A stretch of DNA of 64,000 nt from Pseudomonas sp. Ant30-3 (GCF_000690905.1 NZ_JMCL01000066.1:1-64000); one strand, 5' to 3'. Counted from the first letter of the stretch, positions 28,901 to 37,663 are shown. The notes: generated by a model not told the origin, from the letters alone. Numbers and translations: made by a program.

Positions 28901-29660
28901 ACGCCGGTCGCTGCCCAATGACGTCAGTAAGCATCTGATTGAGCAGAGCCTGCCAATTGCCCGGCACAAAATCGACAACGCGCTATCGGTGCTTACAACG
29001 CCAGCCTTCACGTTCGAGACGGACCTTGCCATCGGGCTCTTTCTGGGGAGTTCTTCCAATGCTCGGGATCAATTGCTCAACAGCCTCAGAATAATCAGGG
29101 CCGACGTGCAAGGTGTTTCCGTGAGCAACGTTTTTCTGGACGGCTTCAAAGACCACGCAGGAACCATTTCGATACAGGCCGACAAGTACCAGGAATGGAA
29201 AAACGCGACTGATTCGGCGAAGAAGGATCATCAATATCTGACGATCAATCCGTACGGTCTGACAGATCGTTTTGCGCAGTCAGGGTACAACTATGGGCAA
29301 GTCGCCGATGACCTTATTCAGAGCCTGTTACGTGGTGGGCCGGGCGCGCTGGATCTGGTAAGCGCTGAAGATACACAAGGACAAGGCGCGACCGATCAGG
29401 CACTGAACGTGGCTGCCTTGCTGAACCTGGCGGCAGGAAATCACCCAGTGCCTGGCGGAGAAACGACGGCTGGTCATTACGATCATTCGCAAGCGCTGGT
29501 GAATGCTGACTCCTATGCGTTGTTGGTGGCGTTGCTCAGCCAGCGCATCACTAACGAGCAAGCGTTCAACGCCAATATGGACGTCATAAAATCAGCGATC
29601 GGCGCCAACGCGAGCGAGGCCGTTGCCGGGGCCGTAGTGGTCGACTTGAACGCGCGCTGA
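25935..29660 (+). CDS. Large toxin-like protein with degenerate metallopeptidase end
   Basis: 1241 residues and not confidently assigned. It has no signal peptide. A hydrophobic stretch lies around residues 825-885 (IYGCIMDTIGLVFTALGAVS and the following segment). The general build is long alpha-helical N-terminus, beta-rich middle, hydrophobic segment and 'HVILKNDQWYAINRHNRPWG' strand module. It resembles the dermonecrotic-toxin/DUF6543-type proteins of plant-associated Pseudomonas. The last 200 residues resemble the lysine-specific (aspzincin, M35-like) metallopeptidase fold, with the late NADSYALLVALL signature, but I see no HExxH. The upstream 150 bp and early codons are clearly AT-richer than the neighbours, suggesting acquisition. 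No immunity gene or secretion apparatus is adjacent. Confidence 0.55.
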   Translation: MKLDQRLNRMILASEDNNACMQADLAERKNAIHRIGSSLFDAYDDADFTWAESYMVLEAESSLYKVQAPAIALFQAFLELPLILSIFAEENLHSRNSFVSADGGLYVYNPKGSVELTERVKRDPEATRALQNLVSAAKFTGGELYCAQYASIPQWLRFHGLDVPADAEGARNLLKYLEADLPAVDYLGNYWDQITGLDSTSIVLTSDEMKKIRRLTLQFVPAKKSLLDTLYEAARDNLPDNPSHHNADVLIADLVLESSSQAFAKKYIEPLQWYGVKEHEEVSKEELGQLLVTAILLDLTPWQDAGRHRVGTYDIYGTHLVDAHPFSSRLELEGYLVQNERVSRDLVPLASHLLLARVAPELIVKSIPAELTVGSVRWVLFSQAVSYIELTLKGAARYMSYSEIMDFADVKPVNEAMKSVRAIAAIESIVDWAVINEVITAEAALSTRQQAQQKAVAAYQAFASELVQTGQALLAPLPNRRKIALRTLKGALPGCNVLEEKLLSHNTHRLSRPFKMSMLDLHIEGDMEDWDRWETPVFRDLYPALYHLPSNQVAFEAAVSEHHSNLKAALATTMKLALSGLPMPDREILKSSKITFFTVRPAGGELVGTPTGQAGYSGTNLKTPQLKESQLSRDQATGRYGVIMCASDNNGRVTCYEMFTLRGECRKNIKLGQLINGSGKMHSASRVDFHGDLNELQPAATPYHLPLDINAYTKGAKSRNGTLSTVVIEKLGCVEAPSTSFSHERSLYTNFVNPQFGLITKFIADNKFFASIEELKYAATVPTDRERASNTFDEWVTFIVDLIVPFKKCSEDLMSGERNKIVDGIYGCIMDTIGLVFTALGAVSMTLTTLAKVGSAASKATTLALYAVETAISVFNPLDGVPTLVYKKIKSLYQTGLRLSTHSLHLIEKASFHMRSLTGGAKSVDLLQAANTRRLSQGKWRPHGSDAVAFDVHVILKNDQWYAINRHNRPWGKPLTNFIPTQEASLSRVRRSLPNDVSKHLIEQSLPIARHKIDNALSVLTTPAFTFETDLAIGLFLGSSSNARDQLLNSLRIIRADVQGVSVSNVFLDGFKDHAGTISIQADKYQEWKNATDSAKKDHQYLTINPYGLTDRFAQSGYNYGQVADDLIQSLLRGGPGALDLVSAEDTQGQGATDQALNVAALLNLAAGNHPVPGGETTAGHYDHSQALVNADSYALLVALLSQRITNEQAFNANMDVIKSAIGANASEAVAGAVVVDLNAR

Positions 29661-29700
29661 ACCGACGGCGGTCAGTTGGAAAAACACCATCAAACGGCAT

Positions 29701-29733
29701 AAAAAAACCCCGCGACCGAATGAAGGCGCGGGG
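29701..29733 (-). terminator. Rho-independent terminator of the oprN transcript
   Basis: On the minus strand, the stem CCCCGCG/CGCGGGG (29727-29733 with 29708-29714, 12-base loop) is followed by seven T residues (29707-29701). It lies about 48 bp beyond the oprN stop. Confidence 0.85.
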
Positions 29734-29780
29734 CTAAAAATTTGGTTGGTTGCGGCCAACCAAAGGAGCTCGTTGAAACG

Positions 29781-31202
29781 TTACTGGGCGGCGACCGTCT
29801 CCGGTTGCCAGCCACCGCCGAGTGCTTTGTAGATCGCGACAATGCCGCGGTATAAATCAACTTCGGCCTGGGCCTGCGAATCTTCTGCGGCGAGGCGCTC
29901 GCGTTGCGCGTCGAGCAGCACGAGGAAATCGTCAGTGCCTTCGCGGTAACGAATCTGCGCCAGCTCGGCGGCGGCGCGGCTTGACTCACTCTGGCGAATC
30001 AGCGAGATCAGGCGTTGCTGACGCTTGCCGTAATCGCTGAAAGCGTTTTCCGATTCTTCCAATGCCAGCAGCACTTGCTGTTCGTAGGTCGCCAGGGCGC
30101 CTTCAGCTTCGGCATCGGCGCCGCGCAACCGCGCACGCACGCTGCCCAGATCGAATGCTGCCCAGGTGATGCTCGGGCCAAGTGCCCAGGCGTTGGCCGC
30201 CGAAGAACCGATCTGCGAACCGCGCCCGGCGGTGAAGCCGAGGAAACCGCTCAAGCTCACTCGCGGGAACAAATCAGCCTTGGCCACACCGATGCGCGCG
30301 GTGGCTGCGGCCAACTGGCGTTCGGCACTGCGCACATCCGGACGTCGTTGCAGCAGTTCGCCCGGGTCACCAATCGGCAGTGCTTTAGCGATTGCCGGTA
30401 AATCTTTCGGACTGAGGTCAACGCTCAGCTTGTCCGGACGCTCACCCAACAGGGTGGCGATACGATTTTTTTGGCGAACCTGTTCGGCCTGCAGTTGCGG
30501 CACGCTGGCTTCAACGGAGGCCAGGCGGGCATCGGCACGCACCACGTCGAGCTGATCGCCGACACCGGCATCGCGCAGGCTTTCAGTGATCTTGCGCGAT
30601 TCCTGCTGGTTGTTCAGGTTGGCCAGGGCGATCTTCTCGCGCAGCTGTGCACCGCGCAGTTGACCGTAGGCGTCCACCAGCTCGGCAATCATGCTGACTT
30701 GCAGCTGATACAGATCGGCTTCAGCGGCTTGCTGTTCGGCGTCACTGGATTCCAGGTTGCGCTGGATGCGTCCGAACAAGTCCAGTTCCCAGGCCATGTC
30801 CAGCCCCAGGTCATAGCGTTCGCTGTTAACCCGTTGCGTGGTCTGGCCCGGAATCTGCCCTTTGCCCACTTCACTGCTGGCGCGACTGGTGATGGTCGGC
30901 ATGGCGTCGTTGCTGGCGTCATCACGAATCGCCCGGGCGGCTTTCCAGCGCGCGAAAGCAACGCGTAAATCGCGGTTGCCTTGCAGCGATTGGGTGACCA
31001 GACGGTTGAGGGTCGGGTCTTCGAATTGCTGCCACCAGATGCCTTCGAAACGTGCGCGGTCGTAATTCTTTTGACCGGCCGCGCCGTCGGTGGCGCTGGT
31101 GATATTGGCCCGTTCGGTGGCCGGTGTCTGATAGTCCGGGCCGACGGCGCAGGCGCTCAGGGCCAGTACCAAGAGACTCGGCAGGAAGACTTTCAGGCTC
31201 AT
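29781..31202 (-). CDS. oprN: Outer-membrane efflux factor OprN
   Basis: 473-residue outer-membrane factor of the OprM/NodT lipoprotein type that forms the exit duct of an RND pump. The lipobox is LSAC with Cys18. Two repeated TolC-like halves follow, with conserved TASRA-, ERYDLGLDMAWELDLFGRI and GFTAGRGSQIGSS segments close to my memory of P. aeruginosa OprN. Its start overlaps the mexF stop (ATGA). The gene is intact, but the transposon in mexF should be strongly polar on it unless the transposon supplies an outward promoter. Confidence 0.9.
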   Translation of the reverse strand: MSLKVFLPSLLVLALSACAVGPDYQTPATERANITSATDGAAGQKNYDRARFEGIWWQQFEDPTLNRLVTQSLQGNRDLRVAFARWKAARAIRDDASNDAMPTITSRASSEVGKGQIPGQTTQRVNSERYDLGLDMAWELDLFGRIQRNLESSDAEQQAAEADLYQLQVSMIAELVDAYGQLRGAQLREKIALANLNNQQESRKITESLRDAGVGDQLDVVRADARLASVEASVPQLQAEQVRQKNRIATLLGERPDKLSVDLSPKDLPAIAKALPIGDPGELLQRRPDVRSAERQLAAATARIGVAKADLFPRVSLSGFLGFTAGRGSQIGSSAANAWALGPSITWAAFDLGSVRARLRGADAEAEGALATYEQQVLLALEESENAFSDYGKRQQRLISLIRQSESSRAAAELAQIRYREGTDDFLVLLDAQRERLAAEDSQAQAEVDLYRGIVAIYKALGGGWQPETVAAQ

Positions 31203-33580
31203 TGTTGCGCCTCCAGTTGCTTATCCAATTTGAGCGCTTTGGCCGCTTTGCGTTTTTCACCGCGCTCCACGAAGTTACGGATCAGCACGTAGAACACCGG
31301 CGTCAGCAGCAGACCGAAGAAGGTCACCCCGAGCATCCCGGAGAACACCGCCACACCCATCGCGTGACGCATTTCGGCACCGGCACCGCTGGAGAACACC
31401 AGTGGCACCACACCCATGATGAACGCAAGGGAGGTCATCAGGATGGGCCGCAGACGCAAGCGGCACGCTTCGAGCACCGCTTCCAGCGGACTCATGCCTT
31501 CATCCTGCTGTTTATCCTTGGCGAACTCGACGATCAGAATCGCGTTCTTACAGGCAAGTCCCACCAGTACGATCAATCCGATCTGGGTAAAGATGTTGTT
31601 GTCGCCTCCCCATGCAATCACACCGATGATGGCCGACAGCAACGTCATCGGCACGATCAGGATCACCGCCAATGGCAGGCTCCAGCTTTCGTACTGCGCG
31701 GCGAGTACCAGGAATGCCAGCAATACGCAGAGCGGGAACACGAACAGCGCGGTGTTACCGGACAGAATCTGCTGATAGGTCATGTCGGTCCATTCGTAGG
31801 TCATGCCGTTCGGAAGTTCTTCCGCGAGCAATTTCTCGATGGCTTTTTCGGCTTGGCCAGAGCTGTAGCCAGGGGCCGCTGCACCGTTGATTTCAGCGGT
31901 GATGAAGCCGTTGTAGTGCATCACGCGGTCCGGGCCCGAGGTGTCGCTGACCTTGATGAAGGTCGCCAACGGGATCATCTCGCCTTTGTTGTTGCGCACT
32001 TTCAGCTGACCGATCTGGTCCGGCTCAAGGCGGAACTGCTGCTCGGCCTGCACGTTGACCTGATAGGTACGACCGAAGCGGTTGAAGTCGTTGGCATACA
32101 GCGAACCCAGGTAGATCTGCAGGGTGTCGAAGATGTCGCTGACGGCCACGCCGTGGGTCTTGGCTTTTTCCCGGTCGATGGCAGCATCGACCTGCGGCAC
32201 GTTCACCGTGTAGCTGGTGAACAACGCGGCCAGTTCCGGCACGTTGTGGCTCTTGTTGATGATGTTCATGGTTTCTTTGTACAGCTCGTCGTAACCGAGG
32301 TTGCCCCGGTCTTCGATCTGCAGACGGAAACCGCCAATGGTGCCCAGGCCTTGTACCGGCGGCGGCGGGAAGATCGCCATGTAAGCTTCCTGAATCTCGG
32401 CGAACTGGCCGTTCAAGGCACCGGCAATCGCACCGGCGGACATGCTGGCGTCTTTACGCTCGTTGAACGGTTTGAGGGTCACAAACACGATGCCGGCGTT
32501 CGGGCTGTTGGTGAAGCCGTTGATCGACAGGCCAGGGAAGGCCACGGCACTGTCCACACCCGGCTGTTTCAGGGCCAGGTCGGACATGCGCTTGATCACG
32601 TTTTCGGTGCGGTCCAGGCTCGCGGCATCCGGCAATTGCGCGAAAGCCACCAGGTATTGCTTGTCCTGGCCGGGTACGAAGCCGGTCGGCGTGCTGGAGA
32701 ATCCGAAGAACGTCAGCACCATCAAACCGGCGTAGACGATCATGGCGATGCCGCTGCTGCGAATGACCCGGCCCACCGTCCCGACATAGCCACGGCTGGC
32801 ACGTTCGAAGAAGCGGTTGAACGGACGGAACAGCCAGCCGCCCAACAGTTTGTCGAGCACTTTGGTAAAGCGGTCTTTCGGTGCGTCGTGGCTTCTGAGC
32901 AGCACGGCGGCCAGGGCAGGCGACAGTGTCAGCGAGTTGAACGCGGAGATCACGGTGGAGATGGCAATGGTCAGGGCGAACTGTTTGTAGAACTGGCCGG
33001 TGAGTCCGGAAATGAACGCCGCCGGGATAAATACCGCACACAACACCAGTGCCGTCGCGATGATCGGCCCGGTCACCTCACGCATGGCTTTCTTGGTGGC
33101 TTCGAATGGCGTCTCCCCCAGCTCGATGTGCCGTTCGACGTTCTCCACCACCACAATCGCGTCGTCGACCACGATACCGATGGCCAACACCAAGCCGAAC
33201 AATGACAAGGCATTCAACGAGAAGCCGAACAGGTGCATCACCGCAAACGTACCAATCAGCGAGACCGGCACTGCCACCAGCGGAATGATCGAGGCGCGCC
33301 AGGTTTGCAGGAACAGAATCACCACCAGCACCACGAGGATCAGTGCTTCGAACAGCGTGTGAACCACCGCCTCGATGGAGCCGCGCACGAAGATCGTCGG
33401 GTCATAGACGATGCTGAAGTCCATGCCTTCCGGGAAGTTCTTTTTCAGCTCGGCCATCTTGCCGCGCACATCGTTGGAGATGTCGATCGCGTTAGAGCCG
33501 GGACGCTGGAAGATCGGGATCGCCACCGCCGGTTGGTTGTTCAGCAGCGAACGCAACGCGTACTGGCTGGAACCGAGTTC
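31199..33580 (-). pseudogene. mexF: mexF, 3' part (disrupted by transposon)
   Basis: Encodes the last about 790 residues of an RND inner-membrane pump: periplasmic porter and docking loops and transmembrane helices from TM2 on, including the GIVVDDAIVVVEN proton-relay region. It begins exactly at the AGTTC target duplication next to the transposon's left end. Joining it to the 5' part at 50261-51078, and counting the duplication once, gives one uninterrupted 1064-codon frame, the expected MexF length. A TTG at 33556 could in principle start a truncated product, but it would lack TM1 and half the first porter domain. Confidence 0.93.
33576..33580. repeat. Target site duplication AGTTC, left copy
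   Basis: AGTTC immediately outside the left terminal repeat matches AGTTC immediately outside the right one (50261-50265). Five bp is the standard duplication made by Tn3-family transposition. Confidence 0.95.
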
Positions 33581-33618
33581 GGGGTCATGCCGAGATAAAG
33601 GAAAAATTCACTCACTTC
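33581..33618 (+). repeat. Transposon left terminal inverted repeat
   Basis: A 38-bp end starting GGGGTCATGCCGAGATAAAG. It differs from the right end only at positions 22-23 (AA here, GG at the right). Confidence 0.95.
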
Positions 33619-33718
33619 TCTTCTATCTACATGATTTGTTTGGGTTTTCTAAAATGTGGACATTTTCATTGCCGAATTAAGAAAAGCTGTAGCAATGAAG
33701 CGATTCTGACGTTTAGAT

Positions 33719-33745
33719 GGGGCATGCCGAGAAAAAGCAAAAATT
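33719..33745 (+). repeat. Degenerate internal copy of the left terminal repeat
   Basis: GGGGCATGCCGAGAAAAAGC followed by AAAAATT aligns to the first 28 bases of the left end with one missing base and two substitutions, in the same orientation. It lies 138 bp inside the element, just after the end of the AbiEi-like gene. It looks like a relic of an older element end. Confidence 0.75.
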
Positions 33746-33799
33746 AGGATATATGCTCTGTAACTTGCTGTATTTAAACGAGTAGATTGGAAGTCCTGC

Positions 33800-34396
33800 T
33801 CAAGCGAAGGCCGCTTCGCGCCCAATTGCTTCAGCCATCCATGGAGGAAGGTTGGATCTATGCGATTTCAAGATCTGCCAATCGCTACTCGACAGGCACA
33901 CGCGTAGCTTTGCGACTGTCTCTTGGGCGTGAGGTTTTCCCAGCCAGGCAAGCGCACGTACAGCGTCGCCAGCAATGGTCGCTCCGAGGGCGACTTGCCA
34001 CTGTGGCGCATGCTCGATTCTCACCTGAGTCTTGCCTAACTGCAGGATTCTCGGCCGTCCGCTGGTGACAAATACCTCCCGAATCGACATCTGTTGCGTC
34101 AGCCCTAGCGCGTTCGCCGCACGGGCACCGCCCAACGCGATTACCTGATGGCTTTTCGAAGCCATTGCGCTGATGACCTTCTCCGTCGCCGGCGCACGTT
34201 TGCCGAAGCGACCGGTGACCGGAGCCACATAGAGGCCACGAGAAACTCGCATCAACTTCCCGCCTTTGACTAATCGGGAGAATGCTTGGTCCACCGCCGC
34301 TCGGCTAGCCAAATAAAGAAACTCTTTTGGCGCAAGAGCCCCTCCTTCAGGGAGAAGTCTGCTGTGCTCGATGATCGTCTCGGGAAGGGATTTCAT
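33800..34396 (-). CDS. AbiEi/DUF6088-like antitoxin, toxin gene absent
   Basis: 198 residues. The N-terminal winged helix (about 1-80, with PKEFLYLASRAAVDQAFSRL and RGLYVAP) and the C-terminal antitoxin-like domain match the AbiEi/DUF6088 family. That family pairs with nucleotidyltransferase toxins (AbiEii) in type IV toxin-antitoxin modules. The partner is normally directly downstream, but here the gene is followed within about 60 bp by a relic transposon end and then the true end. It is therefore an orphan, possibly kept as an anti-toxin or repressor. Confidence 0.7.
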   Translation of the reverse strand: MKSLPETIIEHSRLLPEGGALAPKEFLYLASRAAVDQAFSRLVKGGKLMRVSRGLYVAPVTGRFGKRAPATEKVISAMASKSHQVIALGGARAANALGLTQQMSIREVFVTSGRPRILQLGKTQVRIEHAPQWQVALGATIAGDAVRALAWLGKPHAQETVAKLRVCLSSSDWQILKSHRSNLPPWMAEAIGREAAFA

Positions 34397-34494
34397 GATG
34401 AAGGCTAGCTTTTGAGATATGTCAGAAACCTAGCAACATTTCTGACATTGATCAAACGAAGAGCGGCCTCGTACAGGTGTAGGAACAGTTCTCC

Positions 34495-35493
34495 TCATGT
34501 GCTACGTGCACCATCGCTGTTCGCAAGCGACGCCCCGAGTAGCTTCAGCTGTGTAGTCGCTTCGACCAAGCGCTCCTGCAGGCCCTGCGCTTGCTGCGCC
34601 TGGGTCGCGGAGGCTTCGCCCAGCCGGGACACCTCCTCCTGCAATGTGCTGCAACGCTGTTCCAGGGCTTCATTCGCTCGCTCAGTGCCGGTCAACGCGC
34701 TCTGGGCGGCTTCCAAAGCCTGGACCTTCTGCGCCAGTAGCTGTTGCTGCGCATGCTGCTCTTTTTGCAACTGCCGCGCCTCGGCGAGCAGGCGCGCATT
34801 GTCGCGGTTCAACTGGGTCAACTCGTCCTGCTTGATTATCAAGGTCTGCTGCAGTTGCCGCAGTTCCAGTTGCAGCTGCTGTACCTGCGACTCGTGTCGA
34901 CGTTGTTCCTGCTCACGCTGCTCCTTGCTGGCCTGTCGGTAGTGTTCCAAGGCGTCGCGTGCGTGCTGATGTTTTTCCTCCAGCGAACGAATCTGCCCAT
35001 CGCGGTCCTGCAGGCGCTCCTCCAAATCGCGGTTGGCCTGCAATAGGCGGGCATTCTCAACCTCGGCCTGTTGGCGTTGCTGCTGCTCCTGCTGTAGCGC
35101 TTGCTGAACAGCCTGAAGCTGTTCCGTGAGCCCGCCGCATTGACTTTCCAACTGCTGGATGCGGCTTTCGGCTTGCCGAGCCTGGTTCTGGTAGCCGAGC
35201 CGCTCACGTGCCAGTTGCTCGCGCTCTTGGGCCACGGCGGCCTGCGCATCCTCCTTTAGCTGATCCGCTAACTGGCCGACCAGGTTGGCCAGCTGTTCGC
35301 TGAGCGGGATCGAGGCCGCAACCCGGCCGCGCTCGGCATCTTCGAGTTCTTTTAGATAGCGGTGAATGGTGGTTTTCGAGCCGGTATTGCCTAGTTCGAC
35401 TCGTACAGCATCGATGCTGGGGTTCTCGCCCCGCGCCAGGATGGCTTGTCGCGCCTTCTGAACCAGTGCCTTGTTGATGCCGCCGCGAGCCAT
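34495..35493 (-). CDS. tnpT: Cointegrate-resolution protein TnpT
   Basis: 332 residues with a KfrA-type N-terminal DNA-binding domain (about 1-70, GGINKALVQKARQAILARGE). It is followed by an almost unbroken coiled coil of Q/E/L/R heptads to about residue 310. TnpT of Tn4651 binds the rst site and stimulates TnpS-mediated resolution of cointegrates. It is divergent from tnpS across a 179-bp intergenic site. A 14-bp palindrome just upstream of its start may allow autoregulation. Confidence 0.9.
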   Translation of the reverse strand: MARGGINKALVQKARQAILARGENPSIDAVRVELGNTGSKTTIHRYLKELEDAERGRVAASIPLSEQLANLVGQLADQLKEDAQAAVAQEREQLARERLGYQNQARQAESRIQQLESQCGGLTEQLQAVQQALQQEQQQRQQAEVENARLLQANRDLEERLQDRDGQIRSLEEKHQHARDALEHYRQASKEQREQEQRRHESQVQQLQLELRQLQQTLIIKQDELTQLNRDNARLLAEARQLQKEQHAQQQLLAQKVQALEAAQSALTGTERANEALEQRCSTLQEEVSRLGEASATQAQQAQGLQERLVEATTQLKLLGASLANSDGARST

Positions 35494-35672
35494 GGTTTGC
35501 TCCTACGATTTCGTAGTGGATTACATACCATGTATTTACATTCCAAAACGATCCGATGTAAAGCGATTCTCAAGTGTATAAATCAGATAAAATAATGGAG
35601 CGTTATCCAATAAGATCGGCACAAACGGTCGCTTAGCTGCCGTTTTCAAGTACACAAAGGGCATTTCGAGCG
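35494..35672. other. Probable rst resolution site between tnpT and tnpS
   Basis: The divergent intergenic region expected to hold the recombination site. It contains a perfect palindrome CTACGA-TT-TCGTAG (35503-35516) next to the tnpT start. It also contains inverted arms TTTACAT (35535-35541) and ATGTAAA (35556-35562). Extending the arms to ten bases leaves an 8-bp spacer (35545-35552), the usual geometry of a tyrosine-recombinase core. Divergent promoters must also lie here. Confidence 0.65.
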
Positions 35673-36644
35673 ATGAAAGACGTCGGGCGCTATCTGCAAG
35701 CCGGTACGCGGGAAAACACCCGCCGCAGCTACCAGTCGGCCATCGAGCACTTCGAAGTGACGTGGGGTGGCTTTCTGCCTGCCACCAGCGATAGCATCGT
35801 GCGCTACCTGGTGGACTACGCCGACACCCTAAGCAGCAACACGCTCAAACAGCGCTTGGCCGCTCTGGCTCAGTGGCATATCACCCAGGGCTTTCCTGAT
35901 CCGACCAAGACGCCCACGGTGCGTCAGGTGCTCAAAGGCATCCGCACATTGCATCCGGCGCAAACGAAGCAGGCTGCACCGCTGCAGTTGCAGCACCTGG
36001 AGCAAGCAATTCAATGGCTGAATCAGGAAGCCGAACGGGCTCAGCAGTCCGGCAATTTGGCAAGCCTGCTGCGCAGCCGGCGCGATGCGGCGCTGCTGCA
36101 AATCGGCTTCTGGCGGGGTTTTCGCAGCGACGAACTCTGTCGACTGCAGGTCGAGCATATCCAAGCCGAAGCCGGTGCGGGCATGAGCCTATTCCTGCCG
36201 CAGAGCAAGGGTGACCGGGAAAACCTCGGCACGACTCATTACGTACCAGCCTTGAAATGCCTCTGTCCTGTGCAGGCTTATCTCGACTGGATCAGTGCCG
36301 CCGGCATTGCCCGTGGCGCAGTGTTCTGTCGCCTGGATCGCTGGGGGCATCTGGGCAGCGAGGCCCTGCACCCCGGCAGCCTGATCAGCTTGTTGCGTCA
36401 CATCCTGCAACGCGCCGGTGTCTCGGCCGAGTTGTACACCAGCCATTCGCTACGCCGAGGCTTCGCCACCTGGGCCACGGCAAATGGCTGGGATCTCAAG
36501 GCCTTGATGACCTATGTAGGCTGGAAAGACATCAAGTCCGCCATGCGCTACATCGACCCCGCCATATCCTTTGGTGGCCTTGCAGCTAAACCTGCCCTTG
36601 AGCTTCATGCTGGACCTCTGGGCCAAATTTCAGCTTCTCATTAA
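35673..36644 (+). CDS. tnpS: Tyrosine recombinase TnpS (resolvase)
   Basis: 323 residues: SAM-like core-binding domain (about 1-110) and catalytic domain with the tyrosine-recombinase residues, Arg in FWRGFRSDELCRL, the HSLRRGFATWA box (H-x-x-R) and the tyrosine in AMRYIDPA. TnpS together with TnpT resolves Tn4651-type cointegrates at the adjacent site, in place of the serine resolvase of other Tn3 elements. Confidence 0.92.
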   Translation: MKDVGRYLQAGTRENTRRSYQSAIEHFEVTWGGFLPATSDSIVRYLVDYADTLSSNTLKQRLAALAQWHITQGFPDPTKTPTVRQVLKGIRTLHPAQTKQAAPLQLQHLEQAIQWLNQEAERAQQSGNLASLLRSRRDAALLQIGFWRGFRSDELCRLQVEHIQAEAGAGMSLFLPQSKGDRENLGTTHYVPALKCLCPVQAYLDWISAAGIARGAVFCRLDRWGHLGSEALHPGSLISLLRHILQRAGVSAELYTSHSLRRGFATWATANGWDLKALMTYVGWKDIKSAMRYIDPAISFGGLAAKPALELHAGPLGQISASH

Positions 36645-36763
36645 CACCGGTACACATCAGGGACAACGGCGCCGTATGAACCGCAATCGGACTCGCTGCT
36701 GGCGTTTACAGGCAGCTGAGCCGCTCTAGAATGAACTTTATAGGCCTTTATAGTCGATTATAG

Positions 36764-37132
36764 AATCCTATTCTGGACGCCCGATTCACGCTGCCCGGCG
36801 AGCTGGGGCTGACGATTCGCACCCTGTTCGTCTGCACCTTCGTGCTGATCTTTGCGGTCTGGGCGGTGCCCGTGCAGCAAATTGCCGAGGTCAACCAGCG
36901 CAACCTGCTGTGGCTTGGCCTTTCCGGCATCACCACGGCGCTGTCTTGGATCTTCTACTACAAGGCGTTGAAGCTGGGGGACGTAGCCACGGTGGCGCTG
37001 ATCGACAAGGGCAGCGTCGTGGTAGCGATGCTGATGGCCTGGCTACTGCTGCGCGAAGTGATCACGCTGCGGATGCTGGCCGGTGCCGGGTTGATCGTGG
37101 CCGGGCTTTTGGTTATTGCCAAAAAGCCCTGA
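36764..37132 (+). pseudogene. EamA/DMT transporter, 3' fragment
   Basis: The C-terminal half of a drug/metabolite transporter: LWLGLSGITTALSWIFYYKA and GDVATVALIDKGSVVVAMLM are EamA repeat sequences, ending VAGLLVIAKKP. The frame opens after a stop at 36761, and the N-terminal five helices are absent. The family sequence begins abruptly at about 36770, marking a cargo joint next to tnpS. Confidence 0.75.
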
Positions 37133-37498
37133 CCTGTGATCCTAGGCCTCGTGCTGTTGAAAGGTTGCCGCCAGCGTGAGCTGTGCACGGGCCTCGATGA
37201 TCTCGATCAGTTCGAAGTGCTTGGGGAACTCTCGCTGAGGCAGCCGCTGGGCACGAAGTGATGATCCAGGTGAACCGCGGTGCTTTGGCCTTCGACAGTC
37301 GCTCCGTGATAGTCAGGATGCCATTCCCAGCTCCGTACAGCGCCATTGTCACGAATGCCGGCCATGCTGCGCGGGCAGCAGCAAAGCAATCCCAGTCGGG
37401 CAAAGCAGAATCTCTAAGCGAGTTGCCCTAGTAGGGTGAAGGTTTTGCCCCAAGGTGAATTCTGCAATACACCCAGCGACCTGAGCTGCCTCTATGAC
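37133..37498 (-). pseudogene. Unresolved gene scraps (possible MFS remnant)
   Basis: The minus strand around 37310-37364 reads AWPAFVTMALYGAGNGILTI, a string typical of an MFS transporter, with a possible preceding helix near 37385-37430 in another frame. A second candidate in other frames ends REFPKHFELIEIIEARAQLT at 37139-37200, just before a stop, and I cannot name it. At least one of these overlapping readings is chance. No intact gene is present. Confidence 0.35.
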
Positions 37499-37499
37499 C

Positions 37500-37663
37500 A
37501 TTCCGATAGCCAGGGCCGTATAGTGCGAATCCAGATGCTGATGCAACTCACTCAGGTCTAGGAACTGATCGATACAGCACAACAGGTGATTGGCTGGAAT
37601 GTGATCGTCCAGATTGAACGTGTAGAACAGAGGGGCCTGAGCGGCCTGCTGACGTCCCACCAT
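37500..37663 (-). pseudogene. IS1182-like transposase, N-terminal fragment
   Basis: From ATG 37663 the frame reads MVGRQQAAQAPLFYTFNLDD and continues with IPANHLLCCIDQFLDLSELH, the usual start of IS1182-family transposases. The match stops after about 55 residues (at 'HYTA') and unrelated sequence follows. The remnant marks another internal joint of the transposon cargo. Confidence 0.55.

Noticed and set aside
31124..33205. 693-codon plus-strand frame over oprN/mexF
   Set aside because: Composition full of H, Q, R and D and no recognisable domain; mexF and oprN explain the DNA.
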